A stretch of DNA of 64,000 bases. Origin: Deefgea chitinilytica. Lineage in GTDB: Bacteria; Pseudomonadota; Gammaproteobacteria; Burkholderiales; Chitinibacteraceae. The stretch is taken from NCBI RefSeq assembly GCF_016881405.1, contig NZ_WOFE01000004.1, forward strand, positions 119,885 through 183,884, given 5' to 3'. Under the pieces are notes generated by a model, which was given only the letters and a program-made list of their open reading frames with translations, had not been told where the DNA came from and made no database searches. How positions within the stretch are numbered: the first letter of the stretch is position 1; the number at the start of each line of letters is the position of its first letter. The position numbers and the translations under genes are program-made. This document shows, piece after piece, positions 1 through 7,837 of this stretch.

Positions 1-1
1 T

Positions 2-760
2 GCTTTGCTGTGGGGCAGCGCGCGGATTCTGGCCACTGACCGCAAAGGGCGTTGGTTGGTGACGTTTGGCTATTTGATTGCCTTGTGGTTGCTGTATTAC
101 TTATGGGCGGCGCTGTTTAACGATGGCACCGAGCGGGCAGGGATGAATTTTGCTGGCGCGTTTTTGCACGTCGCCGTGGCGCAAACCTTGTTTACGATCT
201 TACATGTTGGCACGGATTGGCGATTAGCGCGTGAAATTCGTTCTGGTGAAATTGCGACGCAACTGATTTTGCCGATGTCGCTGAATCTGCGTCATTTTTC
301 GATTTCGCTGGGGCGTGCTTTGGCGCAAGCTGCGTATATTTTGCCCGCGTTTTTGGTTTTTTTGTGGTGGTTTGACTTGAGTTTGGCTCCCAAAGCGATT
401 GGGTTGGCTTTGCTGTCGGTGTTTTTGTCTTTTGTGCTGATGTTTTGCATTGATTTTGTCGTTGGTTTGGCTGGCTTTATTGCGACTGATTTATGGGGTA
501 TTACCGCGAGCAAAGATGCGCTGGTGCAGTTTTTGGGCGGCGCTTTAATACCGTTGGCGTTTTTTCCGGCGGCGATGCGCGAGGTGTTGGCATATTTACC
601 ATTCGGGCATTTTTTTAATACGCCAGTTGGCTATATCACCGGTGAAATTGCCAGCATTCAGCCAATGCTGATTCAGGCGGCATGGACAGTGCTGTTTCTC
701 TTTGCCGCCGCATTGGCGGGGCGGATTGTGCTGAAAAAGTTGATTGTGTTTGGGGCTTGA
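2..760 (+). CDS. ABC-2 type transporter permease, 5' end cut by window edge
   Basis: Integral membrane protein with about six hydrophobic segments across roughly 250 residues, as in the permease subunits of uncharacterised ABC-2 exporters (the COG4587/COG3694 type, inferred from memory of the families). The reading frame is open to the first base; the TTG at 5 has no ribosome binding site, so the true start is probably upstream of the window. The next gene is a second permease of the same kind, so the pair would form a heterodimeric membrane channel. Their ATPase is expected just upstream, outside the window. Substrate unknown. The inter-permease gap is occupied by an inverted repeat element (773-927). 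Confidence 0.8.
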   Translation, partial: ALLWGSARILATDRKGRWLVTFGYLIALWLLYYLWAALFNDGTERAGMNFAGAFLHVAVAQTLFTILHVGTDWRLAREIRSGEIATQLILPMSLNLRHFSISLGRALAQAAYILPAFLVFLWWFDLSLAPKAIGLALLSVFLSFVLMFCIDFVVGLAGFIATDLWGITASKDALVQFLGGALIPLAFFPAAMREVLAYLPFGHFFNTPVGYITGEIASIQPMLIQAAWTVLFLFAAALAGRIVLKKLIVFGA

Positions 761-772
761 AATCGATAACCC

Positions 773-927
773 GAGTCCACGAAAAGCACGAAAAGCACGA
801 AAAAATCAAAAGCAATTTGATTGAGTTTGTTTGTTGGGTATTTGCTTGTGGCCAATAAATTGATTGGCCTGTATGTATATACATGTTGTATTGGTGTTTT
901 TTCGTGCTGTTCGTGTTTTTCGTGGAC
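773..927. repeat. Inverted pair of CACGAAAA-type 9-bp periodic repeats, copy A
   Basis: The left arm (773-806) reads GAGTCCACGAAAAGCACG and continues with a 9-bp period. The right arm (about 895-927) is its reverse complement, ending TTTTTCGTGGAC. Between them lies about 90 bp with a GGCCAAT/ATTGGCC palindrome (851-870). The same arrangement recurs at 17623-17836 and 30918-31042. It separates two permease genes that would normally be adjacent, so it is likely an insertion. Confidence 0.8.
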
Positions 928-948
928 AAATTGTTAAAAGGTATTGTT

Positions 949-1740
949 ATGCAACTTAGTCCATTTTGGCGCGCGTATCGGCGCATGGTGGGATCAGAAG
1001 CGCGCGCACGCTTGGAAAATCGGGCCGATTTTGCGCTGATTATTTTGGGCGTTGCGGTTACGTCGCTCTCGACCGCTGCCACTTTGTATTTCATGCTCGG
1101 CGCGACAGGCACGATTGCGGGCTGGCATCGTGGTGAATTGATTTTTATGCAGGGCTTTATGTTTTGCATTTTTGCGCCACAAAGCGCCTGCTACAACAGT
1201 ATGTTTTGGTTGGAACATTGGCTGAAAACTGGCGCATTTTTGCGTTTTTATACGCGTCCGGCCAATCCTTTGTTGCTGCTGGCTTTAGAGCGCTTTCACC
1301 CGCAAGGATTTATCGTGTTGCTGATTGGTTTGGCTTACTGCCTATTTGGTCTGTGGGGTAGCCCGCTATTGCATGAGCCGAGGTTTTACGTGGGATTTGT
1401 GCTGTTGATGCCTTTGTCGGCGCTGGTGCTGTGGGTGATTAATCTGGCGGCCTTGTCGACTTGCTTTTGGTTGGGGGAGTCGCATCCGGTGTTTATGACC
1501 ACGGGGAAATTGGTGGATATGTCGCGCTATCCTTTGGATTTGTTTCCCAAGCTGGCCACGATGATTTTTATGGCCCTGCCTTTGGCAGGAACTGTTTGGT
1601 GGCCGAGCAAAGCCTTACTACGTGATGCAAGTTTGCCATTGACGTTGCTGGGGATGGCGCTGTTGGCAGGTGTCTGCGTTGCTGGCTTGAACTGGATGTG
1701 GCGCGCTGGGATGCGACACTACGCAGGTGCCGGAGGTTAA
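949..1740 (+). CDS. ABC-2 type transporter permease
   Basis: Second integral membrane permease (263 residues from the chosen start), with a basic cytoplasmic N-terminus and several hydrophobic helices. It pairs with the preceding permease as a likely two-permease ABC-2 exporter (COG3694-like). The ATG at 949 was chosen because AAAAGG sits 7 bp upstream and the frame further upstream only reads through the repeat element at 895-927. No ATP-binding motifs are present, so it needs the ATPase expected outside the window. Substrate unknown. Confidence 0.8.
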   Translation: MQLSPFWRAYRRMVGSEARARLENRADFALIILGVAVTSLSTAATLYFMLGATGTIAGWHRGELIFMQGFMFCIFAPQSACYNSMFWLEHWLKTGAFLRFYTRPANPLLLLALERFHPQGFIVLLIGLAYCLFGLWGSPLLHEPRFYVGFVLLMPLSALVLWVINLAALSTCFWLGESHPVFMTTGKLVDMSRYPLDLFPKLATMIFMALPLAGTVWWPSKALLRDASLPLTLLGMALLAGVCVAGLNWMWRAGMRHYAGAGG

Positions 1741-1942
1741 GTTTTGTAAAGAATTGTTATTCGCAAAGAAAAAGCGACTAAAAATCAATGATGCAATGTT
1801 ACATCAGTGGTATTGCTAATTGAAAAGACTTGATACGTATGATTTTTGCAATGTTGCAATTGTAAAATTTGACGCTGCTTTATGCTCTCTGGCCTAATAT
1901 CCGCCGTAAGTTTTATTGCAAGCAAAATCATAAGGATTTGTC

Positions 1943-2428
1943 ATGTTTAGCCCAGTTGTTCGCTCTTGTGTTATTGCCGCTACATTGTTCGTTGCTGCAC
2001 CAGTATCGGTATTGGCTTTTGACGCTAATTCAAGCCGCCCTGTGAATGTCAACGAGAAAGGAGTGGCTTTACGCGGCTTTGATCCGATTTCTTATTTCAG
2101 TGGTAAAGGGCCAGTGATGGGGAGCGAATCGAATAAATTTGTTTTCGACGGCGCGACGTACTGGTTTGCATCGGCTGAAAATTTGGCGAAGTTCAAAGCC
2201 AATCCATCGCAATACGCACCAAGATTTGGTGGTTTCTGCGCGATGGGCGTAGCAAAAGATAAAAAAATCGATAGCGACCCAACGGCATGGCGGATTGTCG
2301 ATGGTTATTTGTTCGTTTTGCAAAACAAAGACGTACAAAAAAATTGGTTGGTTGATGTTTCTGGCAATCTAAAAGCGGCGACAGTAAGCTGGAACACCAT
2401 CAAGAATATTGCCCCCAAAGGCTTGTAA
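1943..2428 (+). CDS. Secreted YHS domain-containing protein
   Basis: 161 residues with a clear Sec signal peptide (residues 1 to about 25, ending VLAFDA). A YHS-type domain follows: GFDPISYF, FDGATYWFASAENLAKF and the GGFCAMG motif. YHS domains resemble small metal-binding modules of copper ATPases and oxygenases; the exported single-domain forms are common but functionally uncharacterised. AAGGA lies about 6 bp before the ATG. It appears monocistronic: a 202 bp gap precedes it and a hairpin (2439-2476) follows. Confidence 0.8.
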   Translation: MFSPVVRSCVIAATLFVAAPVSVLAFDANSSRPVNVNEKGVALRGFDPISYFSGKGPVMGSESNKFVFDGATYWFASAENLAKFKANPSQYAPRFGGFCAMGVAKDKKIDSDPTAWRIVDGYLFVLQNKDVQKNWLVDVSGNLKAATVSWNTIKNIAPKGL

Positions 2429-2438
2429 TTCGCAGCGT

Positions 2439-2476
2439 GATGCCAATCATTTATTGCATATAAATTGATTGGCATC
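2439..2476. repeat. Perfect 11-bp inverted repeat between YHS gene and GNAT gene
   Basis: GATGCCAATCA at 2439-2449 is exactly reverse-complementary to TGATTGGCATC at 2466-2476. There is no T-tract, so it is not a classical terminator. The right arm ends 6 bases before the GNAT start codon, where a Shine-Dalgarno sequence would normally be. Confidence 0.75.
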
Positions 2477-2482
2477 GACACC

Positions 2483-2977
2483 ATGCAATGGCAATATCGA
2501 TTAGCAAACGCAGCAGATTTACCCCAGATCGTTGCGATTTATAACAGTACCATTGCCTCTCGGCAGGTCACGGCAGATACCGAACCTGTTTCGCTTGATA
2601 GCCGACAAGCTTGGTTTGCTGCGCATCAGCGCCCAGATCGCCCTTTGTGGGTGGTTGAGCAGGCTGGTGTTATCGTCGGCTGGCTGTCTTTTTCCAGTTT
2701 CTATGGCCGTCCGGCTTATCAAGGTACTGCTGAAGTGAGTATTTATCTGGCTGAGTCGGTGCGAGGGCAAGGGCTTGGGCAATTTCTACTTCAATCAGCG
2801 ATTGATTTTGCTCCTAGTATTGCTCTGCATACTTTGCTCGGCTTTGTTTTTGGGCATAATACCCCTAGTGTAAAACTGTTTGAGCGATTTGGCTTTGCCC
2901 GATGGGGGCATTTACCCTGCGTCGCTGAGCTGGATGGCATCGAGCGCGATTTACTCATTTTTGGTTTACGAGTTTAG
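2483..2977 (+). CDS. GNAT family N-acetyltransferase (phosphinothricin acetyltransferase-like)
   Basis: 164 residues. It has the PAT/YncA-type pattern: YNSTIASRQVTADTEP near the N-terminus, the acetyl-CoA motif V-R-G-Q-G-L-G-Q around residue 96, and N-T-P-S-V-K-L-F-E-R-F-G-F near the C-terminus. It probably transfers acetyl from acetyl-CoA to a small amine or amino acid analogue; the substrate cannot be predicted. The ATG at 2483 fits family N-termini; the upstream TTG (2465) lies inside the hairpin. Its stop overlaps the convergent kinase gene by 4 bp. Confidence 0.8.
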   Translation: MQWQYRLANAADLPQIVAIYNSTIASRQVTADTEPVSLDSRQAWFAAHQRPDRPLWVVEQAGVIVGWLSFSSFYGRPAYQGTAEVSIYLAESVRGQGLGQFLLQSAIDFAPSIALHTLLGFVFGHNTPSVKLFERFGFARWGHLPCVAELDGIERDLLIFGLRV

Positions 2978-5100
2978 ACCGATTGAGTGGCTAGTGCTTG
3001 TTGGGTCGCTTGGCGTAATTCACGTAATTGCGCTACTGGCAAAGCGTCGGGCGAGGATTCTAATTGCGCCCAGCGCTCGGCGAGCAATTCGGCACCAATT
3101 TGGAGCGCAATTCCTTTGGCACTATGGGCGTGACGGATAGCGTCTTCTTGGTGGCCTTCGCTGTATGCTTGGGTAAATTTTTCTTCTAATTCCTCGATTC
3201 GTAGCAGCCCTTTTTGGCATAAAGGCCAAAATCGCTCGGCTGAGAAACCTAAGCGTTGCATGGCGTTTTCTGCATTCAGAATAAGTTGGGATTCGCTTAT
3301 CGGTGATGGCGCTGGTGTTTTAGCATCGGGGTTTAATAAGGCAACGATTTCATCGATTGTAAAGGGCTTGTGCAAATGCCCCGTGAAAGCGCGAAACTCG
3401 GGTTTCGTTTGTAACTCTGAGAGTGGGCTAGCAGAAACGAGGTAGATAGGCTGATTCCAGCCGTTTTCACGTAGGCGAACCGCCGCATCCATTCCGTTCA
3501 TTTCTGGCATCTGGTAATCCATGATGATCGCAGTAATTTCAGGATTGTGTTGCGCTTGAGCTATTCCTTCGAGCCCATTGGCCGCTTCTAGTGTTTTTGC
3601 GCCAAAGTCGTGCAGTATTTCACAAATCATTTCACGATTGATGGCTTGATCTTCAACGACCAAAATCAATTGATTGCTGAGTGATTTGGGATGCGCGATG
3701 TGGTCAGAGTTTGTTTTTGTTGTCGAATCGGCAAGCTCTGGGGCGCTTTGTGCTTGCACATTAACGATGAATTCACTGCCAATATGCTCTTGGCTGGTAA
3801 ATTGAATATCACCATGCATTAAGCGCGCGTAGTCGCGACTGAGAGCTAGTCCTAAGCCCGTTCCACCCGCGAGTTGACCTGATTCGCCTTGCTCAAATGG
3901 AGAAAAAATCCGTGCTTGATCTTGGGCTTTAATCCCACATCCTGTATCACACACTGTTGCGTAGATTTGGTAATAATTCGTGTGTGCTTCTGCATAAAAA
4001 ATGACGCTGACTTTACCTGCTTGCGTGAATTTCAGGCTATTGCTAATCAAATTAATCATGATTTGCCGAAATTTACCTGCATCTAGTATGACGTTGTCGG
4101 GTAATTCGGCCGCGAGATGAATGCTGAAATCGATCGCTTTGGCTTGCGCCATCATTTCAAACATGGTTTCAAGCTCTTGCTTAAATTGTTTGAAGTTGAG
4201 CGTTTCGTTCACTAGGCAGAGCTTGTTTTGATCGGCTTTAGATAGATCAAGGACATTGTTTAATAGTCGCAATAAATGAGCACCACTTTTAGCGATATGA
4301 CTCACTTCCCGCCGTTCTTCAGGGCCGAGTGGTTTGCGAGATAGTCGATCGGTATAGCCCAGAATGGAGGTAAGTGGCGTGCGTATTTCGTGGCTAATAT
4401 GTGCCAAAAATCGGCTTTTCGCTTCGTTGGCGACTTCTGCTTGTTGGCGTGCTTCTTGTAACGAGATCGCCGTATCTGCGAGTGTCTGGCGGCTTTTTTC
4501 TGAGCGCCACAACGCATATAAACCCAGTGCAGCAGAAATAAACAATAGCAACATTTGCAGTGTTGCCAAAATAACCCTTAATTCCCCCCAGTGGCGAATA
4601 TCTTTTCGATTTTCGTCAATCTCGTTCGCATCATGGGTACGAGCCTCTTGAATTAAGAGATTCACTTGAGGCTCGAGCGCAATCGTAGCTTGTTTGAACT
4701 TTTGCCAGTCCTCAGACGAAATAGGATTTTTTTCTAATATTTTGGCGCTCTCGTGAATGTAGCGTATCAACGGCGCCATAATCGGTTTGGTTAAGTTGGG
4801 ATGTTGAAATAAGGGCGCAGCCTCGATTTCCCCTACGGCAAAACTATGAATTCGGCTGTAAAAAATATCAAACCGCAGCAAGATGGGTTCTAACTCGGTT
4901 GGATTGCCATGCTGTACGACTTCGCGAAGACGCTGGTATTCATTATTCAATTGAAAAAATTGCCATAACTGATTATCGATGCCCGTTTCACTGGCATAGT
5001 TAAGCGCTTTTTTCTGTTTGAATTCAAAATGCACCATCACACTAAAATTGCTAAGTAAGATGATGCAAATCGCTGCAAAGATGATTCTAAATCGAGTCAT
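2974..5100 (-). CDS. Hybrid sensor histidine kinase with receiver and HPt domains
   Basis: 708 residues. Order: transmembrane helix (about 4-24), periplasmic sensor region (25-170), second helix (about 172-197), coiled linker, HisKA with the H-box SHEIRTPL (phosphorylated His at 237), HATPase with G-GTGLGL, receiver domain with Asp at about 528 (IIMDYQMPEMNG), and a C-terminal HPt domain with His at about 659 (RHAHSAKG). It should carry a complete internal His-Asp-His relay to an unlinked output regulator. It is co-transcribed with the preceding small periplasmic protein (8 bp gap), which may be its sensory partner. Ligand unknown. Confidence 0.88.
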   Translation of the reverse strand: MTRFRIIFAAICIILLSNFSVMVHFEFKQKKALNYASETGIDNQLWQFFQLNNEYQRLREVVQHGNPTELEPILLRFDIFYSRIHSFAVGEIEAAPLFQHPNLTKPIMAPLIRYIHESAKILEKNPISSEDWQKFKQATIALEPQVNLLIQEARTHDANEIDENRKDIRHWGELRVILATLQMLLLFISAALGLYALWRSEKSRQTLADTAISLQEARQQAEVANEAKSRFLAHISHEIRTPLTSILGYTDRLSRKPLGPEERREVSHIAKSGAHLLRLLNNVLDLSKADQNKLCLVNETLNFKQFKQELETMFEMMAQAKAIDFSIHLAAELPDNVILDAGKFRQIMINLISNSLKFTQAGKVSVIFYAEAHTNYYQIYATVCDTGCGIKAQDQARIFSPFEQGESGQLAGGTGLGLALSRDYARLMHGDIQFTSQEHIGSEFIVNVQAQSAPELADSTTKTNSDHIAHPKSLSNQLILVVEDQAINREMICEILHDFGAKTLEAANGLEGIAQAQHNPEITAIIMDYQMPEMNGMDAAVRLRENGWNQPIYLVSASPLSELQTKPEFRAFTGHLHKPFTIDEIVALLNPDAKTPAPSPISESQLILNAENAMQRLGFSAERFWPLCQKGLLRIEELEEKFTQAYSEGHQEDAIRHAHSAKGIALQIGAELLAERWAQLESSPDALPVAQLRELRQATQQALATQSV

Positions 5101-5108
5101 GCGCAGCT

Positions 5109-5585
5109 TTATTCCGCGGTGATACTGCGCAATTGCCAGCTACAGCGACGGTAGTAATCGGTTTTTCGTAATTCTTCGTGCTCATGAAAAGGGTACACAA
5201 TAAACAGTGGGCCTTTTTCGCGAACCGACATCGGCTTGCCATCGAGTTGGCGTGCGATGATGACATCGTATTCAAATGCATCGCTGACAGGGATGCTAAT
5301 CGTATAGTCGTTGAGTGCAATGAGCCGAATTTGCCCAGAGTGAATGCCCGCCAATTTCAAGACATCGCGCAGCAGGGGGCCCTCAAATTTCTTCGGCGCT
5401 GGATACCATGGAGTTTGGACGGTCATGCTTTTTTGTGGCAACTTGGCTAGCGCAGCATCACTGAACTGAATCGTATTGCTAGCGGGTTTTCCTGTTACAG
5501 TGAGAATGATTTTTTCGCTCACTTCTGCTGACGCAAACGCACTGAACGTTGCAAAACAAAAACTCAATAGCAAGGTGCGTAGCAT
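5109..5585 (-). CDS. Secreted protein with oxidoreductase molybdopterin-binding-like fold
   Basis: 158 residues with a signal peptide (1-20, FASA cleavage). The mature part resembles the oxidoreductase molybdopterin-binding domain: LTVTGKP, FEGPLLRDVLKLAG, RLIALNDYTISIPVSD, and R-EKGPLFIVYPF. The only cysteine of the mature protein is Cys148 near the C-terminus, so the usual molybdenum-ligating Cys is not at its place and cofactor binding is doubtful. It is encoded 8 bp upstream of the hybrid kinase in the same direction. The periplasmic location and this pairing suggest a sensory or ligand-presenting role (inference). Confidence 0.7.
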   Translation of the reverse strand: MLRTLLLSFCFATFSAFASAEVSEKIILTVTGKPASNTIQFSDAALAKLPQKSMTVQTPWYPAPKKFEGPLLRDVLKLAGIHSGQIRLIALNDYTISIPVSDAFEYDVIIARQLDGKPMSVREKGPLFIVYPFHEHEELRKTDYYRRCSWQLRSITAE

Positions 5586-5700
5586 GCTCGTACTCGGTTG
5601 AAATTTGAGCTTTAAATTGTAACGTGAATATCATGATATTGTGATGAATTACCGTTCATCGATAAGGCAGGGCAGATAATCGGTAAGTTTTGCATGTAAA

Positions 5701-5749
5701 TATGCCCCAGCGCTGCTGGCAGCTTAGTGCCAACAGACTCTAGGGCATC
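5701..5749. repeat. Imperfect inverted repeat downstream of gntP
   Basis: TGCCCCAGCGCTGCTGGCA at about 5702-5720 can pair imperfectly with the TGCCAACAG and CTAGGGCAT segments at 5730-5749. It follows the gntP stop on the minus strand without a T-rich tail. Possibly an mRNA 3' structure; weakly supported as a terminator. Confidence 0.4.
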
Positions 5750-5767
5750 TTTAGCGGTCTCACTCAA

Positions 5768-7111
5768 TTAAAGAATAGAAAACGCAATCATCCCCACTGT
5801 TGCGCCAGTCGTTCCTAAAATGGTCTCCATGACCGACCAGGTTTTTAAGGTTTGCATTTCATTGGCGCCAGTGAACTTACCAAATAGCCAAAAGCCAGAG
5901 TCATTCACATGGCTGAGCACAATTGAGCCGCCAGCAATACAAATCGATAAGGCAGCCAGTTGTGCGCCAGAAAATCCAGCTAATTCAATTACTGGCAACA
6001 CCAAACCCACCGTGGTTAAGCAAGCGACCGTTGCCGAACCTTGAATCACGCGTACTGCTGCGGCGAGTACAAAACACGCAATCGCAATCGGTAAACCCGC
6101 GCTAATCAGCGCATTACCCAGTGCTGGGCCAACGCCGGAGTCAACCAGTACCTGCTTAAACACACCGCCCGCTCCTGTCACCAGCAAAATAATCCCCGCT
6201 GGTTGTAGCGCTGCACTGCAGATTTCCATGACTTTTTCTTTACTCATGCCGCGTGGGATGGCGAGCCCATAGATGGCAAGTAAGCAAGCCAGCAAAATCG
6301 CTGTGAATGGGTGACCGATCAGTTGTAGCCATTGAAACATTGTGCTGCTTGGGTCGATCAAGCGGGCGACGATGGTTTTCAGGCCAACCAGTAAGAGTGG
6401 GAACAAAATCAGCGACAAGCTAAAACCAAACGAAGGCATTTGATTTTGCCCTAGGGTTGGCTCACTCACGTCGCTTGGCAAGGCCAAGTGCACATGCTTG
6501 CTAATGAAATTGCCATAAATTGGTCCAGCCAAGATCATTCCTGGGATCGCAGCCGCTAAGCCAAGCAAGATCATCCAGCCAAAATCAGCATTCATTTGCG
6601 ACGCCAACAACATCGCGGTTGGACCCGGCAGCAAAAATGCCGCAGAAGCAGCAACACCAGCAAATAAAGGAATCGCCAGTTTGATCACATTGCCACCCGT
6701 GCGACGTGCCACCGCAAAGACCACGCCAATCAGCAACACAATCGCCACATCAAAAAACAGCGGTAGCGTACAAATGAGGCCAGCAATCCCCAATGCGTAG
6801 TTCGCGCGGCTGTGGCCAAATTTGTCGAGTAATTTGACGGCGATTTGATCGAGCGCGCCCGTTTCATGCAAAATTTTGCCAAACATCGCGCCCAAGGCGA
6901 CGACAATCGCCAAGAACCCTAGCGTGCCGCCCATGCCTTTTTGCATGGTGTCGGCGATTTTATCGATGGGCATGCCAGAGAAAATACCGGCGCCAATCGA
7001 CACCATCATCAATGCAACAAAAGCGTGTAAACGTGCCTTCATCACTAAAAACAGCAGTAATAGCACCGAGCCTAGCGCGGTGAAAATCAGTGTGAGCGTT
7101 TCCATGATCAT
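5768..7111 (-). CDS. gntP: Gluconate:H+ symporter of the GntP family
   Basis: 447 residues, highly hydrophobic with about 12 predicted membrane segments, the usual GntP length. Features include LPLFFDVAIVLLIGVVFAVARRTG and the conserved C-terminal region with SHVNDSGFWLFGKF. It imports gluconate (or a related aldonate) with protons across the inner membrane. It starts at the TAATG junction where gntK ends (1-base overlap), so the two are translationally coupled and share the GntR-type operator upstream of gntK. Substrate assigned from family plus context. Confidence 0.9.
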   Translation of the reverse strand: MIMETLTLIFTALGSVLLLLFLVMKARLHAFVALMMVSIGAGIFSGMPIDKIADTMQKGMGGTLGFLAIVVALGAMFGKILHETGALDQIAVKLLDKFGHSRANYALGIAGLICTLPLFFDVAIVLLIGVVFAVARRTGGNVIKLAIPLFAGVAASAAFLLPGPTAMLLASQMNADFGWMILLGLAAAIPGMILAGPIYGNFISKHVHLALPSDVSEPTLGQNQMPSFGFSLSLILFPLLLVGLKTIVARLIDPSSTMFQWLQLIGHPFTAILLACLLAIYGLAIPRGMSKEKVMEICSAALQPAGIILLVTGAGGVFKQVLVDSGVGPALGNALISAGLPIAIACFVLAAAVRVIQGSATVACLTTVGLVLPVIELAGFSGAQLAALSICIAGGSIVLSHVNDSGFWLFGKFTGANEMQTLKTWSVMETILGTTGATVGMIAFSIL

Positions 7112-7626
7112 TACTCCCGCGTCAAAATGGCTTGGTAGGCTTGCTCGATGACTGCGTCAAGCGGCTGGGCGATGTCGATTTCAATCACATCGTTTTCGTC
7201 GGCGCCTGGTACTTCGAGCGCGGCAAATTGTGAGGCCAGCATCCCGCTTTTTTGGAAATGACCTTGCCGTGCAATCAGGCGTTGTTCAATCAGATCAAAG
7301 TCACCCTTTAAAAATAGAAAGGCCAGATTCGGATTACCCTGACGTAAACGATCTCGGTAGGCTTTTTTCAGCGCAGAACACACAATTAACGAGACCGGAT
7401 TGGCGCGTTGCATCGCGAAAGCCGCGTCATTGATGGCGGCGAGCCACGGTGCGCGGTCATCATCATTCAGCGGCTGCCCAGAAGCCATTTTCTCGATATT
7501 GGCTCTGGGGTGTAAAAAATCGCCGTCTAGAAATGCGGCGCCTAGTTTTTGTGCCAATTGTGTTGCGACCGCTGATTTGCCACAGCCTGATACACCCATT
7601 AATACGAATATTTTTGTATTTGCCAT
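7111..7626 (-). CDS. gntK: Gluconokinase
   Basis: 171 residues; the P-loop GVSGCGKSAV lies at about 11-20, and FLDGDFLHPRANIEKM and CSALKKAYRDRLR match thermoresistant gluconokinases. It phosphorylates gluconate to 6-phosphogluconate, feeding the Entner-Doudoroff or pentose phosphate route. GGAG lies about 9 bp before the ATG. First gene of a gntK-gntP operon, downstream of a promoter and two overlapping GntR-type operator palindromes (7648-7677). Confidence 0.93.
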   Translation of the reverse strand: MANTKIFVLMGVSGCGKSAVATQLAQKLGAAFLDGDFLHPRANIEKMASGQPLNDDDRAPWLAAINDAAFAMQRANPVSLIVCSALKKAYRDRLRQGNPNLAFLFLKGDFDLIEQRLIARQGHFQKSGMLASQFAALEVPGADENDVIEIDIAQPLDAVIEQAYQAILTRE

Positions 7627-7647
7627 TTTTCGACTCCATTCTTGAAT

Positions 7648-7677
7648 ATGTTACGAGTAACATGTTACCAGTAACAT
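7648..7677 (-). promoter_or_regulatory. Tandem GntR-type operators upstream of gntK
   Basis: Two 16-bp palindromes overlap by two bases: ATGTTACGAGTAACAT (7648-7663) and ATGTTACCAGTAACAT (7662-7677). Both match the palindromic ATGTTAC-N2-GTAACAT pattern known for Escherichia coli GntR. They lie between the predicted -10 and the gntK start, a position suited to repression relieved by gluconate. The regulator is encoded just upstream (7838-8851). Confidence 0.85.
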
Positions 7678-7704
7678 ATTGCCTACACTTTTGCGTTAGC
7701 TCAA
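7676..7704 (-). promoter_or_regulatory. Predicted sigma-70 promoter of gntK-gntP
   Basis: On the minus strand, TTGAGC (7704-7699), a 17-bp spacer and CAATAT (7681-7676). The -10 overlaps the edge of the operator, so bound repressor would block transcription. Read by eye only. Confidence 0.55.
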
Positions 7705-7837
7705 GGTTAAACAAGGGTTTAGCGCTGATTTTGGCTTGGGGATACTACTTATGTAGTGCGGTAAATATTAACTACGAAATGTATATGGAGCTGTAATCGA
7801 TCGCAGCTGTGCTACAGCGCTATACGATGGGGGAGTA

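Noticed and set aside
869..884. LexA-box-like CTGTATGTATATACAT
   Set aside because: Only half of the CTGT-N8-ACAG pattern is met and it lies in the core of a dispersed repeat, not near an SOS gene.
2465..2482. TTG start for the GNAT gene
   Set aside because: It lies inside the hairpin arm, and the family N-terminus fits the ATG at 2483.
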